Counted from the first letter of the stretch, positions 25,816-37,473 are shown. The stretch: 64,000 bases of DNA from Corticium candelabrum (GCF_963422355.1 NC_085098.1:6522265-6586264); one strand, 5' to 3'. The notes: generated from the letters alone by a model not told the origin. Made by a program: numbers and translations.

Positions 25816-25891
25816 TAGCTACAGGCTACCTAACCTAGCTGTTCGAAATGGTGGATTCAGATTGTCATCTATTGCAGATACAACATGACAG

Positions 25892-25898
25892 AATATAT

Positions 25899-25932
<34 letters not shown>
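25892..25932 (+). repeat. (CAGA)n microsatellite
   Basis: About ten CAGA units within the first transposase intron. Confidence 0.9.
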
Positions 25933-26497
25933 TCAACAGGTACACAAACAGACCTCTGAAGCAGGTTTGCTTCTGGTGCTTGTTGTAGATTTTACAAACC
26001 ATGCAGACTGATCTGGTTGGGCATGACACACAAATAATATTATCTATAACCACTGGCTGATTCATTTATTTGCTTACGTCATTTGTAGATTGGAAAATGC
26101 GACAAGTGCCAGCGTATGGAGACAATTAAAACTGTAGCACCAACATACCATCCAATCAAAGTTAAAGGACCTTGGGAATTCATTGGAGTTGATCTCATGG
26201 GAAAGTTTCCAATGACAGCAGCTGGATATCAGTACATACTAACAGCAACAGACTATTTCACAAAATGGGTGGAAGCATTTCCACTACAAGATAAATCTGC
26301 AGTTGCTGTAGCGGACAGGTTATGTCAGATATTTTACAGGTAAGTGCAGTAAAGCATTATAATTAAAATACATTAACATTTTCAGGTACTGTTTCATAAT
26401 AAGTTATGACCTGTCCAACAACCATAATCAATTGCTATATTTATTGTTATGCATACATATCTCTGTATTTGCATGCATTTGGATGCATGGTGTTAAT

Positions 26498-27170
26498 CAT
26501 ATATACAGTATATATACAGTATATTATACAGTATATTATACAGAATATTATACAGCATATATGCAGTATATTGTACAGTATATTATACAGTATATTATAC
26601 AGCATATATACAGTATATTATACAGCATATATACAGTATATTATACAGTATATTATACAGCATATATACAGTATATTATACAGCATATATACAGTATATT
26701 ATACAGTATATATACAGATATTATACAGTATATATACAGTATATACAGTATATTATACAGCATATATACAGTATATTATACAGTATATTATACAGCATAT
26801 ATACAGTATATTATACAGTATATTATACAGCATATATACAGTATATTATACAGCATATATACAGTATATTATACAGTATATATACAGATATTATACAGTA
26901 TATATACAGTATATTATACAGAATATTATACAGCATATATGCAGTATATTGTACAGTATATTATACAGTATATTATACAGCATATATACAGTATATTATA
27001 CAGTATATATACAGTATATTATACAGAATATATACAGTCTATATACAGTATATTATACAGCATATATGCAGTATATTGTACAGTATATTATACAGTATAT
27101 TATACAGCATATATACAGTATATTATACAGCATATATACAGTATATTATACAGTATGTTATACAGCATAC
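26498..27170 (+). repeat. TATATACAG-family satellite, left block
   Basis: A tandem array of 12-bp TATATTATACAG and 11-bp CATATATACAG/TATATATACAG units lies inside the transposase intron 26341-28320. A marker variant (CATATATGCAGTATATTGTACAG) recurs near 26550, 26935 and 27060, showing higher-order repeat structure. The long ORFs across it exist only because the units lack stops. Confidence 0.95.
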
Positions 27171-27423
27171 AGTACCGGCAATAAGTAAGCTGACAGCGAT
27201 ACGATACAATACGATAGGATAGGATATATACGATAAAAGATACCTGTAGGATAGGATAAGATAAAAGATGATACCATACAATTAAGATAAGATACCAGAT
27301 GGTACGATAATACGATATACATACCCTATGATACCCAATACCCAATACCATACCATACGCAATGGGATACCATACCATACCATACGATACGATAAAAATG
27401 TTAGGTTACTTATTGCCGGTACT
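27171..27423. mobile_element. MITE-like insertion in the satellite, GATAC-rich core
   Basis: Perfect 19-bp inverted ends (AGTACCGGCAATAAGTAAC-type: 27171-27189 against 27405-27423, last base differing) enclose about 215 bp of degenerate GATAC/GATAA/ATACC pentamers. It splits the TATATACAG array into two blocks. Being 253 bp with no ORF, it fits a non-autonomous DNA element. Its superfamily is unknown. Confidence 0.7.
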
Positions 27424-28240
27424 GTATATACAGTATATTATACAGTATATTATACAGTATATATACAGTATATACAGTATATTATACAGCATATATACAG
27501 TATATTATACAGTATATTATACAGCATATATACAGTATATTATACAGTATATTATACAGCATATATACAGTATATTATACAGCATATATACAGTATATTA
27601 TACAGTATATATACAGATATTATACAGTATATATACAGTATATTATACAGAATATTATACAGCATATATGCAGTATATTGTACAGTATATTATACAGTAT
27701 ATTATACAGCATATATACAGTATATTATACAGTATATATACAGTATATTATACAGAATATATACAGTCTATATACAGTATATTATACAGCATATATACAG
27801 TATGTATACAGTATATATACAGTATATATACAATCTATTATACAGAATATATACAGTATATATACAGTATATTATACAGCATATATACAGTATATTATAC
27901 AGTATATATACAGATATTATACAGTATATATACAGTATATCATACAGTATATTATACAGTATATATACAGTATATTATACAGTATATTATACAGTATATA
28001 TACAGTATATTATACAATATATATACAGATATTATACAGCATATATACAGTATATCATACAGTATATTATACGGCATATATACAGCATATATACAGTATA
28101 TTATACAGTATATTATACAGTATATTATACAGTATATTATACAGTATACATATACAGATATTATACAGCATATATGCAGTATATTGTACAGTATATATAC
28201 AGTATATATACAGTATATTATACAGTATATATGCAGTATG
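27424..28240 (+). repeat. TATATACAG-family satellite, right block
   Basis: The same 11/12-bp units as the left block. A stretch of at least 140 bp near 27645-27795 repeats the unit order seen near 26920-27070, about 725 bp apart. This shows that large segments, and not only single units, were duplicated. Confidence 0.95.
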
Positions 28241-30170
28241 TGTTAGCTTCTTTATTTATGTTAGTAATTATGAACAATTTTGTGTTTGTTGACCGTACAT
28301 GTGTTTTCCTTTTTCTCAAAGGCATGGTGTTCCGAAGAAATTATTGACAGATCAAGGCAGAGAATTTGTAAACGAGGTTGGCAAATAGCAAATTTAGTCT
28401 TATTGCAAGTCGTGTGTGTGTGTGTGTGTGTGTGTTTGTGTGTGAGTCGATCAGTCACTGTCTAAATGTGTGGAATATCATTGCAGGTAAATGAACATTT
28501 GTCACAAATTTTTGGCATTACGCACAAAATTACTGCAGCCTACCACCCACAGACCAATGGTTTAGACGAACGAACCAATGGGACTCTGAAACGTGCTCTA
28601 AGCAAGCTAGTCAATGAACACCAGAATGACTGGGATGTCTACTTAGACCCAGTGTTGTTTGGCTTGCGAACAAGTGTTCAAGAAAGTTCAAAGTACACAC
28701 CTTTCTTTCTTATGTATAATCGAAAAGCTCGTCTACCAGTTCAACTAGACCATTTAGAAGAAGAAGAAATCGAGAACAATAGTTCTCATGAATTTCATGA
28801 AGAAGAACATTTGAAGAGAGTTGAAAACATGAAAAGTGTTCATCAACAGGTTAGAACAGCTAGGCCTGTGTTTTATACATTTTTGAAACCTGCATGACTT
28901 TAGTGCGTACACGTTAAATAAAGGAACGACATTTGTTTGTTGATCTGATTCTTTTGTACAGGTTTTAGAAAACCTTGCAAAAGCACAAGAAAAACAAAAG
29001 AAAACTTATCTGAAGAAAGCAAACAAACGTCATGTGAAGTCTTTCATCTTTTCTGTCGGCAATTTAGTCTTGAAAAGAAATACGAACAAAATAAGCAGAA
29101 AAGGAGATCGGCTCCAAAGTAATTGGTTGGGTCCATTTCTAATCATTGATATGTACAATTCTAAGTGCAGTCTCAAAAACTTAAAGACAGAAGTTGTGTT
29201 GAGATGTAAAGTTCACGTATCCCACCTCAAGCCATATCACAAACAGGTGATACACTGTCAAACAGTTTGCATAGCATGTTTATGTATTTCTTGTCCATTT
29301 GTTGTAATTGCCTGTATGTGTCTGGATGCATGCATATTTAAACCTCTGTTGGACAAGTGTCCATGCATGCATTCTTGGATACCACGTGTGCTGACATCTG
29401 TTCATATGTATATATACACACCCCATGTTTGCTCTCCACAGTCAATTGATTTTGTGATTTACAATCTCAGGACAGTAATGAAGACCATAGCACAGAAAAG
29501 AATGCAACTGACTTGGAAGATGACGTAGTGCCGTCAAGAAAAAGACCTCGACAAGAATCAAAAGAAGATTTGCAGTAAGCACAGCTGTTAGATGTCGTCA
29601 GTGGATGCTTATTTATGATGTATTTTTGTAAGAGCACCAGAAATGAATGAAACAAAATGGGTTAAACAGAGTCTGGAAAAGAAAGGCAGCTGTGAGGTAC
29701 ACAAATCCTTGGCAAACTCCTGACAACTAGTCCTGTGTTTTAGAAACTGTAGCTCATAATTATGCCAGTAGCTGGTAAGTTAAAACACTAAATATGTAGA
29801 CTTAATTATAATTGACACGCTAACTGAGATCATTAGCTAATTGCATGAAGTTGCATTGGTGTCAAAAAGAAATGTAAGAAATGATACTGCAAGTAGTGTT
29901 TACATTTATGTAATAGTTCAGACCATTTTGAATTTTAAATTTAACTACTTAATTAATTAATACTAACTGTAGATTAATTAAGTTATAGTAAATTGCTTAC
30001 ATAATTTTTTTGTTACGTTTGCTTTCAATCACAATTTGTACACTCTACAGTAACCATAAATAGTTGTGCTATGTTCATTAGTCATTTGGTGAACAACAGC
30101 AACATCAACAACAAGAACAACAACAACAACAACAAAAACAGATGCAACAACAACTACAACAACAGACACT

Positions 30171-30203
<33 letters not shown>

Positions 30204-31208
30204 CCAACAAGAACAACAACAACAACAGGAGAAGAAGAGAGAACAGCAACCACAGCCAAAGCTGCAGTGCAATTTGGATATTCTAAAAAGATATGGTGAA
30301 TGGCTTGATGATACCATCATCAATGCAGCACAGCAGTTGCACAGCAGTTGCTGAAGCAACAGTTTTCAGGAAAAAAGGCTTTCAAAACACGCTGTTATCG
30401 CAACGACTGCAATTCGAAGTTGCCACTCACAATTCGAAGTTGCCACTCACAATTCTATTCAGATACACCATGTCCACAATCACTGGCTAACAACATCAAG
30501 TGATGAGGAGGGAAATGTTCATATATGTGATAGTTTAGTTCGATATAAACTGTCAGGGCAACTGAAGCAACAGATTGCTTCAATACATCGAACCGATCAG
30601 ACAGAAATGAAAGTCTCCATTGAAGCAGTCCAACAGCAAAAAGGACCAAGCGACTGTGGCCTTTTTGCAGTAGCGTTTGCATTTGACATTGCAGCTGGAG
30701 TTGACCCACAAAATATAAACTACATCGAAGCAGAGATGAGGGAGCACCTATTGTCTTGTTTATGTAAAGGAAATATAACTCCTTTTCCAAGGTATTTTGG
30801 CAAGACAGCATCTGTCAGAAAGTGTAAACCCTCCGTAGTTCGATTTCGTGTATATTGTATATGCAGGCAAACTGAGTGTTTTGGACAGCAAATGGTACAA
30901 TGTGATAATTGCCAAGAATGGTATCACTTTAAGTGTGTTGCTTACAACAAACATGGGAAGATATTTTACTGCCCAAATTGTAGAGAATAGCTCATATGAA
31001 CAGTTCTGCTGCTTATCTAGTTATGGAAATAGTGAGTCTAGATATGAAAATTGTTGAAACTTAGTAAACAAACAAGTGTTGTCTGGTCTGAAGTCTTCAT
31101 GAGCCCCTAACAGGTTGCACAGAGTACTAGTATATACGTATTACTACAATGTCTTGGAAAATGGTAATAGAATGGTATACCAGTAACCTTTATTTTTACT
31201 AAACTTGA

Positions 31209-31215
<7 letters not shown>

Positions 31216-31291
<76 letters not shown>
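31216..31291 (+). repeat. (CA)n microsatellite
   Basis: About 38 uninterrupted CA dinucleotides downstream of the PHD-finger exon, followed by a short GCGTGC run. Confidence 0.95.
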
Positions 31292-31293
<2 letters not shown>

Positions 31294-31380
31294 AGCGCGT
31301 GCGTGCGTGCGTGCGCAGACATAGACGTTATAGCATCAAATGTCATCAAAACACTCACTCATTTGGTAGTCCACGTCCAC

Positions 31381-31523
31381 TACACAATTTTTCGTGGGGG
31401 ACACTTTTTGCAGGCGGACGGTATTTGTCACGTACTGCCGACAAATTGTGTCTGGGGGGACACTTTTTGTAGGGGCCCCGGACACAATTTGTAGGGAAAC
31501 ACTATTTATCATTTATCGTGACA
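31381..31523. mobile_element. Candidate right terminus of the Ginger1 element
   Basis: The sequence ends ...TTTATCGTGACA directly followed by CCGG at 31524. Ginger1 elements are described as having gypsy-like termini (TG...CA) and CCGG-specific target duplications. Subterminal repeats are visible: GGGGACACTTTTTG twice (near 31397 and 31455) and ACAAATTGTGTC/GACACAATTTGT in both orientations, as expected for transposase-binding sites. The matching left terminus was not found. Confidence 0.45.
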
Positions 31524-31573
31524 CCGGAAGCCGCGATGACGTCGTTAGTGTCACGCCCGCAGAAAGGTCTATT
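31524..31573 (-). repeat. ~50-bp block, right (inverted) copy
   Basis: Reverse-complement match of 23611-23661 with about four differences, beginning at the CCGG that follows the candidate Ginger1 terminus. Confidence 0.7.
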
Positions 31574-32196
31574 GTCACAGGATGCCGCCAATTATCTAGG
31601 AGTTGAGATGACGCATGCACATTGTCATGATGCACGTTGTCATGATGCACGTTGTCATGATGCACGTTGCTATGTCAACAACACAACAGAGGAGCTTGCC
31701 CTTTGCTATGTCAACAACACAATAGAGGAGCTGAGCTCAAGTGTTAGTTCTAATGTAGGGAACAACTGGGTGCAGCCTGGCCTCATCCCCAGACTCTCTC
31801 GCGCTCGTCTTGTCCGGTGCCTGTATGGAATTGTCATACGGGCACCGGACAAGGCTATCGCGAGAGTCTGGGGTCGCGGCTAGGTGCAGCCAAGGGTTTA
31901 GCACTTTAGTGCCTTTTCATTTTGTCAGGTACCAAAGATCGAAAGGCGATGTACTTCAGGCAGAATGTGTGATGTTGACCTCTAGATGCATGTGTTACTC
32001 TGAAACTCCTTTTTCTCTTTACCTAGCTGCGTACCATGTACTTAGCTAGGTTACTCTAGCTATGAACTTTTCTGTATGTATATTATATTTATTCATCTAG
32101 TGGTGTCACTGAACATCCTTTAGACTATATACTGTATAAAACAACAGTAGGATTTCAGCAATAACGATAGATAATTAACAACAAGGTCCACACAGA
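31574..32196. other. Intergenic region with short tandem repeats and a hairpin
   Basis: The interval holds three 15-bp units TCATGATGCACGTTG (about 31625-31670), two 36-bp units starting GCTATGTCAACAACACAA (31670-31740) and the hairpin at 31777-31884. A 121-codon open frame across it has a repetitive product (HDARC repeats) and looks accidental. From 31900 to 32196 nothing is seen. Confidence 0.6.
31777..31884. repeat. Long-stem hairpin repeat (foldback)
   Basis: Arms of about 48 bp (left CCTCATCCCCAGACTCTCTC..., right ...GAGAGTCTGGGGTCGCGG) surround a few bases, with the central GTCCGGTGCC/GGCACCGGAC stem. A partial copy of the right half occurs at 48366-48415, so it is a dispersed family. 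Confidence 0.8.
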
Positions 32197-35100
32197 TCAG
32201 TCAATCTGGTTGCTGCATGTCTTACAACAGAACTCTTTCAGCACTTCGTTGTTACATCCAGCAAAACAGTCAGACTGTAAAAGCACCTTGCACACCTTTG
32301 CATTCTTGTCATGAGAACACCCTGCATGAACCAACAGGGGATACAAAATGAAAGGCAGAGCAAATTTTTACAAAAACTCACCAGTTGTGCATGCTGCAAT
32401 GTTGCATAAACGCGTAGAAATTGGCTTTTGTCCTTGGCAGGTATCGAAGTTACACGACACCAAACGAGTTTGTTTTCCTACACCACAAGTCTTGGAGCAA
32501 GCAGACCATTGACCGATAGACCAATCACCAATTGTGCATGCTGCAATGTTGCATAAACGCGTAGAAATTGGTTTTTGTCCTCGGCAGGTATCGAAGTTAC
32601 ACGACACCAAACGAGTTTGTTTTCCTACACCACAAGTCTTGGAGCAAGCGGACCATTGACCAATAGACCAATCACCAAGACTGACGTCACAAGAAGGTTT
32701 TATGCATGTTCGAGATGTTGTTGGACGAGTTAAGCTCTGACATTTGGCAAAGTTTGCCTTTCGAGCGGTGTTTTCATTCAGGCAAAAGATGCTTCGATAT
32801 TGAAAACTTGATCCACAAGTTCTACTACAATCACTCCATGGTGAGCTCCCCCAATAATATCTAAGCACACAAACAATCATCATGTTTTTGTTGGAGGCAA
32901 AATAAATGGCATAACACACCTGGGCTGACCACGACAACTACCAGCATCGCATGGCTCACTTTTTTTAGATAGAGTGGGCATGCCAAAACATTTGCTGTTG
33001 TCAACATCAATACCAGTGGATCGATAAGAGCATCTTGCATCACTTGTTATTGTTCCTAGTGAGAAAAGATAATGCTGTCGATTGAGCTTTGCACAGTGAC
33101 ATACCTTTGTACAATCTCACCTTTGCCACATGTTACATTGCAAGTTGTTCGCCTCGAGACCCATTCAAAGACCGGTTCTTTAACTGAGACTGATTTTGGT
33201 AGGTTATAACTGTAGGCAACTCCTGGATTGGTACCACGTTGGTAATCATAATATATTTTGACCGTCACTGGCTGGTCAATTGGTCCAGTACTAGTTATTG
33301 TTTCTACGTTTGATCCAGGAGGTTTGTAGACAAAGAATGAACCAGCAGCAATTTGTGTTTGATCCTTTGAGCCTAGTGTAAGTACATTGAATATGTCTCC
33401 TCCTCTGGAGTAGGAAAGAACGAGTGTAATCGCAGGAGATCGTGATTTTTCAGATATTGAAATACGACTTGCTTTTGCAGGGATTTCAGTAACATCATAG
33501 TATCCTAAATAGTTAATTAATTAAATAACAGATGATATTCTCAAGTAAACTGCAACTGTACATATTCACTTTAAATAATTCAAGCAACTATATAGTTACA
33601 TATTCAGGGACTGAAAACATTGGTGTGCGTGTAAAGATGTGTGTACACACCTGGTTTATATGACTAACCTGTCCACTGATGTTGCAGATGGTAGCTTCCA
33701 GTATAGTGCTTGCAGTTTCGGGGGTCACCATTTCCTCCACAAATGCCACATTGATCGTATTGCTTACTCGATCCATAGACGTTGTCACAACCAACAGGCT
33801 AATCAATGGCAAAAGTACTATTATATTGGCAAACAAACCGTTTTCAATAAAAAAAACTTACATGACATTTTCCATAAAAACAACGATTATTGGTTTTGTT
33901 GTTACAGTGAGTACCCTCTGCTGCCTCGGCTGATGTTACCGTGTATTTGACTTTAGAGACTGACACACATTTTAGGCGACACTGATCTTTCGTAGGAACT
34001 ACAAAGCATGTGTATAAACCAAATTCAAGCAAATGACAAGATAAGTTTAGCATACCGTTGTAGTCTGGAACAAGATCAATGCCTGGTTTGAATGTGTTTA
34101 ACAGTGAACATTGCTGTTGTCGGTAGTCAGCGACTCCAGGGCATGGTGTGGGGTTACAATATTTTATGTCTCTAGATTTTCCAGGACAGTCATTTCCACA
34201 ATTAGAAGGTCTAAGATAAAGTGTTAAAAACATTTTCTGTGATTTCATTGATGAGGCTATGAATGTATACTGAAAGAGACTTACTTTGGGTTAGCACATT
34301 GACGTTGTCTGTATTGAAAGCCTCCTCCACATGTTTTACCACAGGAAGTGAATGCTGACCATGCAGTCCACTGCCCATCGACTACAGGATAGTCACAGTC
34401 TGGAGGAGTAGCTGCGATATCTGTTGCGATGGGGATAGAAGTTGTAGTGGGTGGAATTGTACCACCTACACAACCAGGCAAATCTGGTAGCAACAAACGG
34501 TTTTTGTTTACACAACGTCTTCTGTAGCAAACCTGCAAACATGTACACACAACGTTTACGTTACAAAACTAGCAAGTCAGTTTTTATTGGCTGTACTTTG
34601 TCTCCTTTCCAATTTGATTTATAATCGCAGGGTGTACCATCAGCTGCACCCGTGTAAGTACTCACACAAACTGAGTACTTTTTGTCATCACACCAAATTT
34701 TGGTGCAGATTTGGTGGTCGGCATAGTCGGGTTCTTTGTAGCAGTAAGTTGCTTGCTTTCCAAATGAATACTTACATTGCTGATCACGGCTGTGGATCAT
34801 ACCAGGAAACTCGTAGCCATTACATCCAAATCCACGTTCCCAGTTACTTGGTCCATCTCTAAGACACTTAGTGTCTCCATCTCTACAGCAAGAAATGTTT
34901 TAGAAGCAGTGTTTTGATATTACTCTGCAGTAGTATTAATGTACTTGAGATAACCCAATAGGTAGTCTTTGCTACATGATGAAAATAAGAAAATTCTTTG
35001 AGCATTGCTTGTTGTTGATTTCATAAGGAAGCCATCTTCATGTCTACATCGTCCATTGGCACCATCGTGCAACATCCCAAGACTAATTGGTCAAATTGTG

Positions 35101-37010
35101 ATTTAGTAATAGTAGCTAGCTTACTTAGGTGGTGACTTCAATCTTACTTGTGTCCCAATTCGTGAGCAAATACAAACCCAATCTGCATTCCCTTGTCTGC
35201 ATTGATTGAGCATGCGTAGTCTTTATCGCACATTCCTTCAATCCATGCACGACCTGCAAATGATATGGTAAGTACGAAAGATTGCTATAAAATGGAAAGA
35301 GCTTACCAAGCTCCCAACAGTCCTCATTTCTATTATAGCACATTCCTCGTCTGAACACAATCACCTGTTACATGGTTACATAATTCTGTTGTTGTTTCTC
35401 CATACTCACCCAATAAGGAGGAATGCGTGGTCATAGTCAAGTGGGTCACTGGCATCGTGTGTTTTTGTCTTCGATTGCCACTTGCAGAAACTCTCAAGAC
35501 TTGTCTTTGAGTCTTGGTTGATGTGTAAGTTCTGTCTAGTCTGTGCCTGTACAATCAAGTAAAGATTGATAGAAACTTTTTGAGAAATGACATTCCCAAA
35601 AACTTAAAATTCTTACATTGTATGATCCAAAAATCTTGATTCTGTTAAGAACAAGTCGAACATCAAATCCAAGGTTGAACTCGTTATACAAACTACTGGC
35701 CTACAGTTAGAGACCAATTAGAGAATTACACTCACTGTCACCTGTGACAAGCCATTACGATGTTCATCAGTGTAATGATATAATTCTTTGTAGTTCTTGT
35801 ATTTGAGCCATGCTTCTTGTAGAGATCACTGTCTGCAACAACCAGTGCTTCAATAATGTATCGGCCACCCACGTATGTTTTAGATGCATCAGCTAAATCT
35901 TCCTTATGTACACGGCCAAGTAGCAAATCCTCTCGAAGAATCTTGTTTGTGTCGTAAACTGTATTTGGCACCGATCCTATAGTAATTAAGTATCATCCAT
36001 ACATATTAGACTGCAAATTTTTTTATATTAAACGAGATGTTTATGTACAGACCTTCGACACCACAGCCAGATTTTCCATGTCCTGGTCTTGAGGTTCCTT
36101 CAGAAGCTGGTACTGTAGATGAAGATCTCTTGTAAACAATATGTGTGTGGTTGTCGGGGTTGCCTTCTGAAGCAAGTAAATGATCAGGTAGACCATGAAC
36201 GTATAAGTGATCCGTGTCTGTCATGATTACACCCATCTAAGTAAAGACTTGTATTATTAATGCATTTCATTACTTTTATTTGCTGCAGTGTAGAGATACA
36301 TAACTAACTAGCTAGGTAGTTTACACAAATGAGTTGGCCTACACTGTACATGCATAGAACTGCATGCATTCACTATTTGGTAGTGTGGGTACATTAAACT
36401 ATGTATAGATATGCTTCTTACCAAGCCGTTGCAGTTGCTGACTGCTACGTGTGATGCAGATGACTGGGATGTTAACTTGCCAACAAAGTGACACATTGTC
36501 AAGTCAAAATCTGTGTGTACAGTGTCATTGTCTCCAAATGTCTGGACGAAAAAACTTGGTGCCAAAAGGTCGTTGTTTGGGTTAACAGTCATCTGATGGT
36601 GTTTTCCAAACGCAGTGAGCTCGAAATGAGCAGGGACATCTTTGAGTAGATGATGCTCTTCACGTCTAGCTCTTGAATGTGCTGTTGCCAGGTCATAGGT
36701 CAGGTAGTCTCCCTTGTGGTCCGTCTGAATGGGTGTAGTGACATCATACTCAGGAACTGAAACGGAAAAACACGCTAAAACGTGCATTAAAATACAAGCA
36801 CAGGCACCGACACGTACTGTCTTCGAGTCCTTTGGCTCCTAGAAGGTCTTCAAAGTCTTCTGGAGTCATGAAATGGTGCAACTGAAAAAGTGGTTGAAAA
36901 GTTGAACACAAGATGACGCGAATTTTCTAGTCTAGACTTGCACTAACCGATTTCAATTGCACAGAAACAATACAGCTGTAGAGCAGTCCAAAATAGAGCA
37001 AACAGGTCAT
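32197..37010 (-). CDS. ADAMTS-type metalloprotease C
   Basis: The signal exon [19 protein letters not shown] begins at 37010 and ends in a gttagt donor. Prodomain: [15 protein letters not shown], furin-like [22 protein letters not shown] and the CHFVG cysteine region. Catalytic domain from about 35870 ([19 protein letters not shown]); the zinc site joined across an intron is HELGHNLGMLHDG, with Met-turn DGFLMK. Then disintegrin-like ([16 protein letters not shown]), TSP1-1 ([17 protein letters not shown]), Cys-rich ([12 protein letters not shown] region near 33735), spacer, and four C-terminal TSP1 modules. The last two of these (32385-32678) are an almost exact 147-bp tandem copy of one another. 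The PLAC-like exon ends at 32197 ([10 protein letters not shown]). It is the closest relative of gene D. A TATA box lies 53 bp before the ATG. Confidence 0.88.
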
Positions 37011-37062
37011 GTCGACAGCTGTGCGAGCAACTGGCTATGCTCTCTCGTTGATTTGTTGTGCG

Positions 37063-37069
37063 TTTTATA
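37063..37069 (-). promoter_or_regulatory. TATA box of ADAMTS C
   Basis: TATAAAA on the minus strand, 53 bp upstream of the start codon at 37010. Gene D has an equivalent box at a similar distance, which supports it as the core promoter of both duplicates. Confidence 0.55.
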
Positions 37070-37473
37070 CAGCTAGTACAGTGTGTATGACAAGTCAAAC
37101 CTGGAAGAGGCGGTCTAGGCATGATGCGTAGTTAGGATGACTTCACTGTTGGGGTTACTGTTGCGGCTGTAATGAAGGTTAGGGTCATGTTGTGACTTTA
37201 ATGAGTTCACTGTGAAAGTTTGCTGTTGCGGCTGTAATAGTATCAGTTTTTTACGCTTGTTGTGTAGCAGTGGTTTTCCGCCTAGAATCGGAAGTACGCA
37301 CATGCATGTACTGTGGCTCTGCGAGTGAGTAATTGGTGGTATCGTCATATTTCCGGATGGCACCACGTACTGACGTTTCAGTTAGAGCATAGTACCATAG
37401 TAGCAGTAAGTCTACAGGATGCATGCAAATGCTAATTACAATGTTCAGTGGTGACGTTAGCGCGTGGGGTCAA

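Larger units (their letters stand above)
25366..30990 (+). pseudogene. Ginger1-type transposon gene: gypsy-like integrase, polyQ, Ulp1 protease, PHD finger (broken)
   Basis: Ginger transposons encode a DDE transposase like gypsy integrase. Exons, approximately: 25366-25542 (zinc-finger first half, CHDSPHGGHFGRRKT), 26091-26340 (KCDKCQR, first Asp in GVDLMG), 28321-28374 (second Asp in LLTDQGREF), 28486-28848 (HPQTNGLDER with the Glu), 28962-29246 (GPY/F motif NWLGPF), 29470-29574 (basic SRKRPRQ), 29635-29697 and 30085-30987. The last exon has a polyglutamine run, a C48/Ulp1 domain with His (NHW), Asp (CDSL) and Cys (SDCGLF), and a C4HC3 PHD finger (CIC...CDNC...HFKC...CPNC). All DDE residues are intact. 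Breaks: a probable 1-bp loss near 25437, and two exact tandem duplications (11 bp at 30328-30349, 20 bp at 30411-30450) that each shift the Ulp1 frame, so the present copy cannot make the full protein. Confidence 0.85.

Noticed and set aside
26406..28347. Long plus-strand ORFs of 200-340 codons rich in Tyr, Ile and Gln
   Set aside because: They run through the TATATACAG satellite, whose units contain no stop codon in any frame; the products are pure repeat and lie in an intron.
30029..30359. Poly-Val and poly-Cys ORFs antisense to the CAA/CAG tract
   Set aside because: The sense strand encodes the polyglutamine run of the transposon gene; the antisense frames are repeat artefacts.
31620..31740. 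Regular short repeats considered as a CRISPR-like array
   Set aside because: Contiguous tandem copies without spacers, in animal nuclear DNA.
31518..31883. 121-codon ORF with HDARC repeats
   Set aside because: It spans a 15-bp tandem repeat, a 36-bp repeat and the hairpin; no domain and no splice context.
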